This document shows, piece by piece, positions 15,403 to 25,092 of a stretch of DNA of 64,000 nt; within the stretch, counting starts at the first letter, position 1, and every line of letters starts with the position of its first letter. The notes beneath the pieces are model-generated. The model saw nothing but the letters and a program-made list of their open reading frames with translations. It was not told where the DNA came from and searched no databases. The position numbers were made by a program, and so were the translations under genes. The DNA lies in the NCBI RefSeq assembly GCF_016093295.1, contig NZ_JAEDAL010000002.1, positions 372,001 to 436,000 of the forward strand, in the 5' to 3' direction. The DNA is from Inhella gelatinilytica. Lineage in GTDB: Bacteria; Pseudomonadota; Gammaproteobacteria; Burkholderiales; Burkholderiaceae_C.

Positions 15403-16962
15403 TCAGCCAAACACGCGCAGCGCGCCCGCGCTGCGTGCCAGGGTGGCCAGGGCGCCGGTTTGCACCATCGCAAAGGCCGCCTCAATGTCCGGCGCCAGGT
15501 AGTGGTCGGTGTTCATAGCCGGTGCCTGGGCGCGCAGCGTGGCGTGGGCGGATTCGAGAGCGGTCGAGCTCTTCAGCGGGCGCAGGAACTCAAAACCCTG
15601 GCAGGCCGCCAGCCACTCGATGGCGACGATGTTGCCCGTGTTGTCCAGCATGTTGGCCAGGCGTCGTGCGCCGAAGGTGGCCATGGAGACATGGTCTTCC
15701 TGGTTGGCGCTGGTGGGCAGGCTGTCCACGCTGGCCGGGTGGGCCAGGCTCTTGTTCTCGCTGGCCAGGGCCGCCGCGGTCACGTGCGCAATCATGAAGC
15801 CGCTGTTCAGGCCGGCGTTCTCGGTCAGGAAGGCCGGCAGGCGCGAGACACCGGTGTCGATCAGCATGGCGATGCGGCGCTCGGCGATGGCGCCAACTTC
15901 GGCGATGGCCACGGCCAGCGCGTCAGCGGCCAGGGCCACGGGCTCGGCGTGGAAGTTGCCGCCGCTGATCATGGTGGCGCTGCCGTCCTTGTCGGCAAAC
16001 ACCAGCGGGTTGTCGGTCACGGCGTTGGCCTCGCGCAGCAGCACGTCGCGCACGTAGCGGGCTTGGTCCAGGCAGGCGCCCATGACCTGGGGCTGGCAGC
16101 GCAGGCAGTAGGGGTCTTGCACGCGGTCATCGCCCTCGGCGTGGCTGGCGCGGATGGCGCTGCCCTTGAGCAGCTCTCGGTACACCGCGGCCACCTCGAT
16201 TTGGCCCGGCTGGCCGCGCACGGCGTGGATGCGGGGGTCGAACGGGCCGTCGCTGCCGCGCGCGGCGTCCAGGCTCAGGGCGCCACTGACCACCGCCGAG
16301 GCGTAGATCACCTCAAAGCGCAGCAGGCCATCCAGCGCCAAGGCGGTGCTGGTTTGGGTGCCATTGATCAGGGCCAGGCCTTCCTTGGCGGCCAATTGCA
16401 GGGGCTTGAGGCCGGCGGCGGCCAGCACCTCGGCGGCAGGCTTGCGTTGGCCATCGACCAGCATCTCGCCTTCGCCCATCAGGGCCAGCGTCATGTGCGA
16501 CAGCGGCGCCAGGTCGCCTGAGGCGCCCACCGAGCCCTGGCAGGGCACGTAGGGGGTCAGGCCGGCGTTGAAGACGTCCAAGAGCGCCTGCACCACCTCG
16601 CGGCGCACGCCCGAGACGCCACGGGCCAGCGAGGCCAGCTTGGTGGCCAGCATCAGGCGCAGCACGCGCTCGTTCATGGGGGCGCCCACGCCAACGCAGT
16701 GCGAACGGATCAGGTTGCGTTGCAGGGTGTCGAGCTCGTCCTTGGCGATGCGCTTGCTCGCGAGCTTGCCAAAGCCGGTGTTGACGCCGTAGACGGCGGC
16801 ATCGCCTGCGGCGGCCTTTTGCACCACGGCCGCGCCGCGTTCAATGTCGTCCCAGGCTTCTGCCCCGAGTTCCAGGCGAACCCCGCCTTGCTGGATTTGG
16901 CGCAGTTGGTCGAGGGTTAGGGCTCCTGGGCGAATGACGAGAGTAGAGAGCGAGAGATTCAT
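15403..16962 (-). CDS. hutH: histidine ammonia-lyase
   Basis: A 519-residue enzyme that deaminates L-histidine to urocanate, the first step of histidine breakdown. The MIO prosthetic group forms from Ala147-Ser148-Gly149 in [14 protein letters not shown]; other signature parts are [10 protein letters not shown] (58-67), [14 protein letters not shown] and the C-terminal [15 protein letters not shown]. Length is normal (about 510). It is the last gene of the leftward hutU / solute-binding-protein / hutH unit, with only 2 bases after the binding-protein stop; a GGAAAG lying inside that gene's end serves as ribosome binding site. A short GC hairpin (CCCCG-TCG-CGGGG, 15379-15391) lies between its end and the converging questin-oxidase gene. 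Confidence 0.98.
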   Translation of the reverse strand: MNLSLSTLVIRPGALTLDQLRQIQQGGVRLELGAEAWDDIERGAAVVQKAAAGDAAVYGVNTGFGKLASKRIAKDELDTLQRNLIRSHCVGVGAPMNERVLRLMLATKLASLARGVSGVRREVVQALLDVFNAGLTPYVPCQGSVGASGDLAPLSHMTLALMGEGEMLVDGQRKPAAEVLAAAGLKPLQLAAKEGLALINGTQTSTALALDGLLRFEVIYASAVVSGALSLDAARGSDGPFDPRIHAVRGQPGQIEVAAVYRELLKGSAIRASHAEGDDRVQDPYCLRCQPQVMGACLDQARYVRDVLLREANAVTDNPLVFADKDGSATMISGGNFHAEPVALAADALAVAIAEVGAIAERRIAMLIDTGVSRLPAFLTENAGLNSGFMIAHVTAAALASENKSLAHPASVDSLPTSANQEDHVSMATFGARRLANMLDNTGNIVAIEWLAACQGFEFLRPLKSSTALESAHATLRAQAPAMNTDHYLAPDIEAAFAMVQTGALATLARSAGALRVFG

Positions 16963-16964
16963 GT

Positions 16965-17702
16965 TTACTTTCCAGAAAATTGGTCGAGTTGGGTTTTCAG
17001 CAACTCGGCTTCGGCCTGCTGCCGGATGTGGTCAAGTTCCCCAGATTCCCGCATCTGCCGAATGATCTGATTGAGGCGGGGGGCCAGCTTGGCGTGCTTC
17101 GGATGCAGGTAGTGGTACAGATCCAGTTTGGCCAGGTCCGTCGAACTTTCAATGTCTTGCCAGCCGTTCTTGGCGATTAGGTACTTTCCGTTAATGCCGG
17201 TGTCCAGGGCCACGTCGAAACGACTCCCCAGCAACATGCGGAACATTTGTAGGGGTTCATTGGTCAAGGTGACCGAGGGGTGTTCCAACGTAAGTTCACT
17301 CGAATGCGCGACCCCCCGTATCGCACCGACGCTGTAATGAACGAGGTCTTTGCGATCTTTGATGCTGGCTGCACGAACTCTCAACCAAAACGCCTGGCTG
17401 GTCAGTTGGTAGTAGGGCGTCTCCACCCGCACCAAGCTCGGATTGCGGTCGCCATAGGCGGCGATCCGCGCCACTTCACCGTCGCGCTGACCGGACAGGG
17501 TCTCCAGGTTGGCGCGCGCGGGAGGAAGCGGCTCAACCTTGGCCTGCAACCCCGCCTTGGCGTAGATCGCGCGCAACATGGTGGCGGCCACCCACTGTTC
17601 TGCGAGCCGTTCATTGGCGGCCAGGCGCAAGGGTTGCGCTTGGCTCGATCCACAAGCGAGCATCAAGAGGCCAATCCAGAGGGCAAAGACACGCATGACC
17701 AT
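16965..17702 (-). CDS. family 3 extracellular solute-binding protein inside the hut operon
   Basis: A 245-residue secreted protein with a signal peptide ([21 protein letters not shown], probable cleavage after SQA) and the periplasmic type II binding fold: [41 protein letters not shown] and, at the end, [18 protein letters not shown], all usual in SBP_bac_3. It lacks the strong ligand-binding Arg-Asp pattern I could assign, so the ligand is unknown; histidine or urocanate is suggested only by position. No permease or ATPase is nearby. It is 31 bases after hutU and 2 bases before hutH, so it is cotranscribed. Base composition is visibly less GC-rich than the hut enzymes. Confidence 0.8.
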   Translation of the reverse strand: MVMRVFALWIGLLMLACGSSQAQPLRLAANERLAEQWVAATMLRAIYAKAGLQAKVEPLPPARANLETLSGQRDGEVARIAAYGDRNPSLVRVETPYYQLTSQAFWLRVRAASIKDRKDLVHYSVGAIRGVAHSSELTLEHPSVTLTNEPLQMFRMLLGSRFDVALDTGINGKYLIAKNGWQDIESSTDLAKLDLYHYLHPKHAKLAPRLNQIIRQMRESGELDHIRQQAEAELLKTQLDQFSGK

Positions 17703-17733
17703 CCCCGTCGACGAAATGACCGCTGATTCGAAC

Positions 17734-19407
<1,674 letters not shown>

Positions 19408-19436
19408 GGAGGATCTCCAAGCGATGGAATAACGCC

Positions 19437-19466
19437 ATCGTAAGTTGTCTAGACAAGTTGCGTCAA
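19437..19466 (-). promoter_or_regulatory. hutU promoter with HutC operator in its spacer
   Basis: Reading leftward: -35 TTGACG (complement of 19461-19466), an 18-base spacer, and -10 TACGAT (complement of 19437-19442). Centred in the spacer is a perfect 12-bp palindrome TTGTCTAGACAA (19445-19456), close to the TTGTATAGACAA-type operators known for HutC in enteric bacteria and pseudomonads. Bound repressor would cover both boxes. hutC starts 30 bases to the right, so the same site can also repress hutC-hutI-hutG. Urocanate is the usual inducer. Confidence 0.82.
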
Positions 19467-19485
19467 GGGGTTGCACAATGCAGCC

Positions 19486-20274
19486 ATGGCAAATCACGAG
19501 ACAGAACCGCGGACGAATGCGCCGGGCCGTTCCCAAGCTTTCGTACCCCCTCGGGTGGCGGCGGCACAGCCGCCTGGGGGCGCCATGTATCTAGTCGTGC
19601 AGGCCCACCTGCGCGATGGCATCAAGAGCGGTCACTGGACGGTGGGCGATCGCCTGCCCAGTGAGGCCGAGTTGGTGGCGCAATTTGGCGTCAGCCGCAT
19701 GACGGTCAACCGCGCGCTGCGCGAATTGGAGCAAGAGGGTCTGATCCGCCGCCAGCAGGGTGCGGGCAGCTTCGTGGCACCGTTGGAGCGTGTGGCCGGC
19801 ACCCTGGTGATCCGCGACATCCATGAGGAGATCGCCGCGCGCGGCCACCGCCACGAGGCCGAGATCCTGCAGATGGGCGAGCGCCGCGCTCGCCGGGGTG
19901 AGGCGCAGCTGCTGGGCCTGGAAACGGGCGTGCGCCTGTTTTACAGCCACATCCTGCACCGCGAGAACGGCCTGCCGCTGCAGCTGGAGGAGCGCCTGGT
20001 CAACCCGGCCTGCGCGCCCGACTACTTGGCCCAGGACTTCAAGCTGTTCACCCCCACCGCCTACTTGCTGCAGGTGGCGCCGTTGACCGGCGCGCAATAT
20101 CAGATCGAGGCCGCCGCCGCCAACACTGAGCAGGCCGCCGCCCTCGGGCTGCAGCCGGGCGACCCCTGCCTGGTGATCGAGCGCGTGAGCCGCAGCCCCA
20201 GCGGCACCGTGACCTGGGTGCGCCTGGTGCACCCCGGCGCCCGCCATGTCCTGACCGGGAGCTTTGACGCATGA
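19486..20274 (+). CDS. hutC: histidine utilization repressor (GntR family)
   Basis: A 262-residue GntR/HutC regulator. After a variable, Pro-rich lead of about 30 residues comes the winged helix ([24 protein letters not shown], then [16 protein letters not shown]) and a C-terminal UTRA ligand domain ([27 protein letters not shown], ending [19 protein letters not shown]), which in HutC binds urocanate. ATG 19486 was chosen; an in-frame TTG at 19471 directly after AAGGGG is too close to it. The stop overlaps the hutI start by 4 bases. It faces hutU across the operator, the usual autoregulated arrangement. Confidence 0.95.
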   Translation: MANHETEPRTNAPGRSQAFVPPRVAAAQPPGGAMYLVVQAHLRDGIKSGHWTVGDRLPSEAELVAQFGVSRMTVNRALRELEQEGLIRRQQGAGSFVAPLERVAGTLVIRDIHEEIAARGHRHEAEILQMGERRARRGEAQLLGLETGVRLFYSHILHRENGLPLQLEERLVNPACAPDYLAQDFKLFTPTAYLLQVAPLTGAQYQIEAAAANTEQAAALGLQPGDPCLVIERVSRSPSGTVTWVRLVHPGARHVLTGSFDA

Positions 20275-21485
20275 AAGAACTGACGCTATGGCGCGAGGCG
20301 CGCCTCGCCACCCTGTCCGGCCATGAGCCCTGGGGGGCGATTGAAGACGGTGCCCTGCTCACGCAAGGTGAGCAGATCACCTGGGTCGGCCGCCTGAGCG
20401 AGCTGCCCCGTGACGCCGCCGTCGCGCAGGAGCACTCGCTGCACGGTGCGTGGGTCACGCCGGGCCTGATCGACGCCCACACCCACCTGGTCTACGGCGG
20501 CCTGCGGGCGCACGAGTTTGAGCTGCGCCTGGAAGGCGCCAGCTACGAGGCCATCGCCCGCGCGGGCGGCGGCATCCGCTCCACCGTGGCGCACACCCGC
20601 GCGGCATCCGAGGACGCGCTGCTGGCCCCGGCGGCCAAGCGCCTGGCCGCGCTCAAGGCCGAGGGTCTGACGACGATCGAGATCAAGTCCGGCTATGGCC
20701 TGAGCCGCGAGCACGAGGCCAAGATGCTGCGCGTGGCGCGCCGCCTGGCAGGGCAGGGCGTGCAGGTGCGCACCACCTACCTGGGCCTGCACGCGATCCC
20801 GCCGGAGTTTGAAGGCCGGGCGGATGACTACGTGGCGGCCTGCTGCGACGACCTGCCGAGCCTGCATGCCGAAGGTCTGGTCGATGCCGTCGATGCCTTC
20901 TGCGAAAACATCGGCTTCACTCCCGCGCAGGTGGAGCGCGTGTTCCAGCAGGCGCGTGCCCTGGGCCTGCCCGTCAAGCTGCACGCTGAGCAGTTGAGCG
21001 ACCAAGGGGGCAGCCAGCTCACGGCGCGTTTTGGCGGACTGAGTGCTGACCACCTGGAGTGGCTGAGCGCTGAAGGCGTGGCCTCCATGGCCGCCGCCGG
21101 CACCGTGGCCATGCTGCTACCGGGCGCCTACCACTGCCTGCGTGAGACCAAGCTGCCGCCCATCCCGCTGCTTCGGGACGCAGGCGTACCGATGGCGCTG
21201 TCCACCGACCACAACCCCGGCACCTCGCCGGTGCTCTCGCTCTTGGCCGTGATGCAGTTGGCCTGCATCCATTTCCGCATGACGCCGGAAGAAGCGCTGC
21301 GCGGCCTCACCCTGCACGCCGCGCGCGCCCTGGGCCTGAGCGATCGCGGCCAATTGCTCGCCGGCCAGCGCGCCGACTTCTGCGTCTGGGACGTGGACCA
21401 CCCGCGCGAGCTCAGCTACTGGCTGGGCGGGCGCCCCTTGATCAATCGTGTGTTTGGCGGTGTGCCGGACCGGGAGTTGGCATGA
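20271..21485 (+). CDS. hutI: imidazolonepropionase
   Basis: A 404-residue amidohydrolase that opens imidazolone propionate to N-formimino-L-glutamate, the third step of histidine breakdown. Metal ligands and active-site segments are in place: DAHTHLVYGG (about 68-77), EIKSGYGLS, LGLHAIPPEF, HAEQLSDQGG (about 242), and STDHNPGTSP (about 313). Length matches the family (about 405). The start overlaps hutC by 4 bases and the stop overlaps hutG by 4 bases, so hutC-hutI-hutG is translationally coupled. Confidence 0.98.
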   Translation: MKELTLWREARLATLSGHEPWGAIEDGALLTQGEQITWVGRLSELPRDAAVAQEHSLHGAWVTPGLIDAHTHLVYGGLRAHEFELRLEGASYEAIARAGGGIRSTVAHTRAASEDALLAPAAKRLAALKAEGLTTIEIKSGYGLSREHEAKMLRVARRLAGQGVQVRTTYLGLHAIPPEFEGRADDYVAACCDDLPSLHAEGLVDAVDAFCENIGFTPAQVERVFQQARALGLPVKLHAEQLSDQGGSQLTARFGGLSADHLEWLSAEGVASMAAAGTVAMLLPGAYHCLRETKLPPIPLLRDAGVPMALSTDHNPGTSPVLSLLAVMQLACIHFRMTPEEALRGLTLHAARALGLSDRGQLLAGQRADFCVWDVDHPRELSYWLGGRPLINRVFGGVPDRELA

Positions 21486-22288
21486 GTGAAGTCTTTACGC
21501 TGCGGCAGGGCACGCGCCCGCTGCTGATCAGCCTGCCCCACGTGGGTTTCGAGATCCCGGTGGATCAGCACCCCCGCTACATCGACAAGGCGCTCACCAG
21601 CGCCGACACCGACTGGCACCTGGAGCGGCTGTACCGCCCCATCGCCGAGCGGCTGGGCGCGAGCCTCTTGGTGCCGCGTTTCTCGCGCTATTTGATCGAC
21701 CTCAACCGCCCCGACAACGACGCGCCCATGTACCCCGGCGCCAGCAACACCGAGCTCTGCCCCACCCGCGATTTCGAAGGCCAGCCGCTGTACCGGCCCG
21801 GGCAGGAGCCCGACGCCGCCGAGCGCCAGCGCCGCCTCGACACCTATTGGCGGCCGTATCACCAAGCGCTGCGCGGCGAGTTGGACCGGCTGAAAGCCGC
21901 GCATGGCGTGGCCTTGCTGTGGGATGGGCATTCGATTGAATCGGAGCTCCCCTGGCTGTTTGAAGGCCGCCTGCCCGACCTGAACCTGGGCAGCGCCAAC
22001 GGCGCCAGTTGCGGTGCCGCGTTGCGTTCGGCAGTCGCCGCGGTGCTCGAAGGACAAACGCGCTACACGCAGGTGGTGGACGGCCGTTTCAAGGGCGGCC
22101 ACATCACGCGCCACTACGGCCAGCCCGAGCAGGGCGTCCATGCGCTGCAAATGGAGATGGTGCAGGCGATTTACATGCTGGAGGACAAGGCCCATGTGGC
22201 GCCGCGGCCGTACTTGGAAGACCGTGCAGCGGAGTTGGCGCCTGTGTTGGAGACGATGTTGTCGGCCTACTTGGGTGCAGCTCGGTGA
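21482..22288 (+). CDS. hutG: N-formylglutamate deformylase
   Basis: A 268-residue enzyme that releases formate from N-formylglutamate, the last step of the five-step histidine route. It has the family start PLLISLPHVGFEIP, the segment ADTDWHLERLY, LIDLNRPDNDAPMYPG, the metal-binding DGHSIESELPWLFEG and FKGGHITRHYG. This type of HutG works after HutF, whose gene follows at 23718. The start overlaps hutI by 4 bases. After the stop the operon is interrupted by a 1.4-kb stretch with inverted repeats and a foreign-looking gene before hutF. Confidence 0.97.
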   Translation: MSEVFTLRQGTRPLLISLPHVGFEIPVDQHPRYIDKALTSADTDWHLERLYRPIAERLGASLLVPRFSRYLIDLNRPDNDAPMYPGASNTELCPTRDFEGQPLYRPGQEPDAAERQRRLDTYWRPYHQALRGELDRLKAAHGVALLWDGHSIESELPWLFEGRLPDLNLGSANGASCGAALRSAVAAVLEGQTRYTQVVDGRFKGGHITRHYGQPEQGVHALQMEMVQAIYMLEDKAHVAPRPYLEDRAAELAPVLETMLSAYLGAAR

Positions 22289-22311
22289 TTGAACTGCCGT
22301 GCCTTGAGCCC

Positions 22312-22330
22312 GCAGGGGCTTCACCCCTGC
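22312..22330 (+). terminator. hairpin after hutG (possible terminator)
   Basis: Perfect 7-bp stem GCAGGGG / CCCCTGC with loop CTTCA, 24 bases after the hutG stop. No T-run follows, so it could end the hutC-hutI-hutG message only weakly. If it works, hutF needs its own promoter. Confidence 0.35.
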
Positions 22331-22340
22331 ACCCGACCCG

Positions 22341-22615
22341 CATTTCTTTGCTGCGCCAAAGAAACGCGGGGCAAAGAAAGGCGCTTGAATACCCGCCTTC
22401 GGTCTCGGACCTTCAGGCGATGGCACGGCTGGCTCAGCCTGACACCTTCCCTCCTTTGACTGCCCATGCCAGGACTCCGAAGGCGCCGGACTTCGCCGGC
22501 GTCCTTGGCACCGAGGCCTTCTGGCATCGAGCGGCGAAGGACAGAGCCCGGGAGTGCTTCGAGGCGATGCGGCTGCGACCTGTGCCGACTCTTTAAATTA
22601 AAGACCTGCCCCGAG
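22341..22615 (+). repeat. dispersed repeat, copy 1 (right-facing)
   Basis: Copy 1 of an element repeated in inverted orientation at 23364-23672. It starts with a hairpin TTTCTTTG-CTGCGC-CAAAGAAA (22343-22364), then a body with long identical runs to copy 2, such as ATACCCGCCTTCGGTCTCGG from 22390 and the stretch ending GGCACCGAGGCCTTC at 22522. A diverged part and a tail, AAATTAAAGACCTGCCCCGAG (22595-22615), follow. One frame is open through it but the codons just follow the repeat and I do not call a gene. In the 195 bases from 22616 to the next gene end (22811) I see only a CGGCCTGAG-type imperfect dyad near 22691-22719. Confidence 0.85.
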
Positions 22616-22810
22616 TCTCTCTAAGGCCTGAACTTGGAGCCGGAACCGGGGGGCAGACCCTTGTACCCCCTCCTTGCCCCGAAATGGCAACGGCCTGAGC
22701 CGTGCCCAGGCCGTTGCGGAAACCCGATGAAAGTGGATACTTTCCAGCGTGATTCTTTAGTGGCCTCACCGCGCGGTGAAGTGAGCGGCTAAGGCACGGG
22801 AGCCGAGCCG

Positions 22811-23248
22811 TTACCTAGCCCGATCTGCCACGAGATAGATACACCAGCTAAGGTTTCCGGGCTGTGCGTACCTCACCTCTGACCATTTCAATGCAATTAG
22901 CCAGTCATTGACGATCGGCGAACCTCCCGCGTTGCTAGACCAGACACGTACGGGGTAGCTCGTGGAATAGGCACCATCCTCGTCGTCGTAACGCGAGGGT
23001 CTGTCTCCACTTTCAAGAATTTCATATTTTGTCGGTGCAAAGAACTCTTGCTCAAAGCGTACTGAACTTGCGCACCAGTTGGAGCCTAGACTTCCGCCCT
23101 TGATTACCCGATCAAGGTGGCTTGTCAGCGAGGCGTGAGAGCTGGAGGTCGGCTTCAAGGCGCGATCGTGTTTTGGCTTGGAAGGAGCGGAGGCGCAGGC
23201 AGCAAGAGCAAGTACCGAAACAATGGGCCAGAGGGTTAAGTAGCGCAA
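22811..23248 (-). CDS. hypothetical lipoprotein between inverted repeats
   Basis: A 145-residue protein of unknown function. It has a type II signal peptide (MRYLTLWPIVSVLALAAC) with lipobox LAAC, then a Lys/Ser-rich linker and a soluble domain with two cysteines (SNWCASSVRFEQEFF and SWCIYLVADRAR) and a WSEVRY segment; nothing matches a family I know. The start is a TTG at 23248, supported by AAGGA 8 bases upstream on the minus strand and by the proper signal peptide it yields. The gene is visibly AT-richer than the flanking hut genes and is enclosed by two inverted copies of a dispersed repeat, which suggests acquisition as a unit. Confidence 0.7.
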   Translation of the reverse strand: MRYLTLWPIVSVLALAACASAPSKPKHDRALKPTSSSHASLTSHLDRVIKGGSLGSNWCASSVRFEQEFFAPTKYEILESGDRPSRYDDEDGAYSTSYPVRVWSSNAGGSPIVNDWLIALKWSEVRYAQPGNLSWCIYLVADRAR

Positions 23249-23363
23249 CTGAGTTCCTTTTTGTTAAGGGTAAGAACGGCAAGTAATTTAACAATGCTGC
23301 GCGACTGACCTACTCGGGGATTTACTAATGGTTGGATTTTTGTGTCCTTCTCGGTGTCCACTT

Positions 23364-23672
23364 CTCGGGGTCAGGCCTTTAATTTGAATCTCAGGCCAGC
23401 AACCCGACTAAGCCAAGGTTTTGCCGATTGATTGCGCCCCATCCAAGAACATTGCATTCGGGCTTTGGTCTTCGATGCGCGGCGGTCGAAGGCCTCGGTG
23501 CCAAGGACGCCGGCGAAGTCCGGCGCCTTCGGAGTCCTGGCCTCAGAAGGCAGCGGAGGGCGGGTGTCAGGATGAGTTGGCCGTGCCATCGCCTGAAGGT
23601 CCGAGACCGAAGGCGGGTATTGAAGCAACTTTCTTTGGTCACTTTCTTTGGCGCAGCAAAGAAAGTGACCCG
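23364..23672 (-). repeat. dispersed repeat, copy 2 (left-facing)
   Basis: Inverted partner of the repeat at 22341-22615. Its outer end is a perfect 14-bp hairpin GGTCACTTTCTTTG / CAAAGAAAGTGACC with loop GCGCAG (23637-23670). The body (about 23459-23628 read leftward) is nearly identical to copy 1 over most of its length, and its inner tail AAATTAAAGGCCTGACCCCGAG (complement of 23364-23385) matches the copy 1 tail with two differences. The 115 bases from 23249 to 23363 hold an AT-rich stretch that probably includes the lipoprotein gene promoter. The 45 bases after the hairpin lead directly to hutF. Confidence 0.85.
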
Positions 23673-23717
23673 CCAGCCGGGGCGGAATCCCGGCGGCCTC
23701 TTGATGAGTAATCCAGC

Positions 23718-25031
23718 ATGACCATGCAACAAAAACTCTGGACCCCTTACGCCTGGCTCAACGGCCGCTGGCAAGACAACGTCCTTCTCGAAATCGACAG
23801 CGCCGGCCGCTGGCAAGCCATCACGCCGGGCGTTCCGCAACCGGCGGATGCCCGGGCGCTCAAGGGCCCGGTGCTGCCACCCCTGGTGGACGCCCACAGC
23901 CACGCCTTCCAGCGCGCCATGGCCGGCCTCGCCGAAACGCGCGACAGCGACAGCGACGACTTCTGGAGCTGGCGGGAGGCCATGTACGGGGTGGCGCTGA
24001 GCATCCAGCCGGACGAGCTCAAGAGCGTGGCGACGCGGCTTTACAAAGAGCTGCTGCGCGGGGGCTACACACAGGTGTGCGAGTTCCACTACCTGCAGCA
24101 TCAGCCCGATGGAAAGCCGTACGAGGATGAGCTGGCCTTGACCTGGGCGCTGGTGGAAGCCGCCCAGGACGCGGGCATTGGCCTGACGATGTTGCCGGTG
24201 CTCTACGCCCACCAGGGCTTTGGGGTGAAGGGCTTGAAGGACACGCAGCGCCGCTTCAAGACCGATGCCGATTGGGTGTTCCACGCCCAGCGGCGCATCA
24301 ATGCTCAAGCCAGTGCCACGCTGAACGCCGGCGTGGCTTTTCACTCGCTGCGCGGGGCACACGCCGAGGATATCTCGGCGCTGATGAAACGCTTGGGGGA
24401 GGCCGACCTGCCCATCCACATCCACGCCGCCGAGCAAACGGGCGAGGTGCGCGATTGCGTGGCCCAGACGGGCATGCGGCCCATCGAGTGGCTGTGCAAG
24501 GCGCAGGGTTTGGATGCGCGCTGGCAGCTGGTGCACGCCACGCACGCAGAAGCCTTCGAGGTGGAGTTGTTGGCGCAGCAGGGCGCGGGCGTGGTGATCT
24601 GCCCGACGACCGAGGCCAACCTGGGCGACGGCCTGGCACCGCTCGCCGGCTACCTGGATGCCGGTGTGCCGTTGACGGTGGGCAGTGACTCCGAAGTGGG
24701 GCGCGAGTGGCGCGAGGAGCTGCGCTGGTTGGAGTACGGCCAGCGCCTGGTCAAACGCCAGCGCAATGTGGCCAGCCAGCCTGGCAAGCAGGCGAGCAGC
24801 GCGGCACGGTTGTTCGACGCCATGCTGGCCGGTAGCGCCCGCGCAGCGGGCTTCGCGCAATGGGGTTTGCAGGCGGGGGCACGGGCCGATTGGCTGGTGC
24901 TGGACCCGGCTGCCGAGGGGCTGGAAGGCGTGCCGCTGGCGCGCCGGCTGGACGCCCTGGTGTTTGCCAGCGCCGGGCCGCTGTGGGCCGAGATCGGGGT
25001 GGCCGGGCGGGTGGTAACGCCGGCGCCCTGA
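23718..25031 (+). CDS. hutF: formimidoylglutamate deiminase
   Basis: A 437-residue amidohydrolase that converts N-formimino-L-glutamate to N-formylglutamate and ammonia, the fourth step of the HutF/HutG route. Signature parts: VDAHSHAFQRAMAG (metal-binding His-x-His, about 54-67), the substrate-binding CEFHYLQHQPDG, HIHAAEQTGEV (about 234), LVHATHAEAFE and GSDSEVGREWREELRWLEY (about 325). Start is ATG 23718; a second ATG two codons in is also possible. It is separated from hutG by the repeat-flanked unit, so it may have its own promoter there. It converges on the chemoreceptor gene. Confidence 0.97.
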   Translation: MTMQQKLWTPYAWLNGRWQDNVLLEIDSAGRWQAITPGVPQPADARALKGPVLPPLVDAHSHAFQRAMAGLAETRDSDSDDFWSWREAMYGVALSIQPDELKSVATRLYKELLRGGYTQVCEFHYLQHQPDGKPYEDELALTWALVEAAQDAGIGLTMLPVLYAHQGFGVKGLKDTQRRFKTDADWVFHAQRRINAQASATLNAGVAFHSLRGAHAEDISALMKRLGEADLPIHIHAAEQTGEVRDCVAQTGMRPIEWLCKAQGLDARWQLVHATHAEAFEVELLAQQGAGVVICPTTEANLGDGLAPLAGYLDAGVPLTVGSDSEVGREWREELRWLEYGQRLVKRQRNVASQPGKQASSAARLFDAMLAGSARAAGFAQWGLQAGARADWLVLDPAAEGLEGVPLARRLDALVFASAGPLWAEIGVAGRVVTPAP

Positions 25032-25092
25032 AAGCCCGCTTGTCCGTCAGCCCTCGATGGGGCGGCTCGTCCGGGACCAGCGCCTCGCGCCG

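Noticed and set aside
15274-16521. 415-residue plus-strand frame over the hutH gene
   Set aside because: Antisense shadow of hutH with Gly/Gln/Ala bias.
22288-22596. Open frame through repeat copy 1 (YPPSVSDLQAMAR...), with a matching frame in copy 2 (23371-23628)
   Set aside because: The shared peptide follows from the DNA repeat itself; starts and ends differ between the copies and there is no ribosome binding site.
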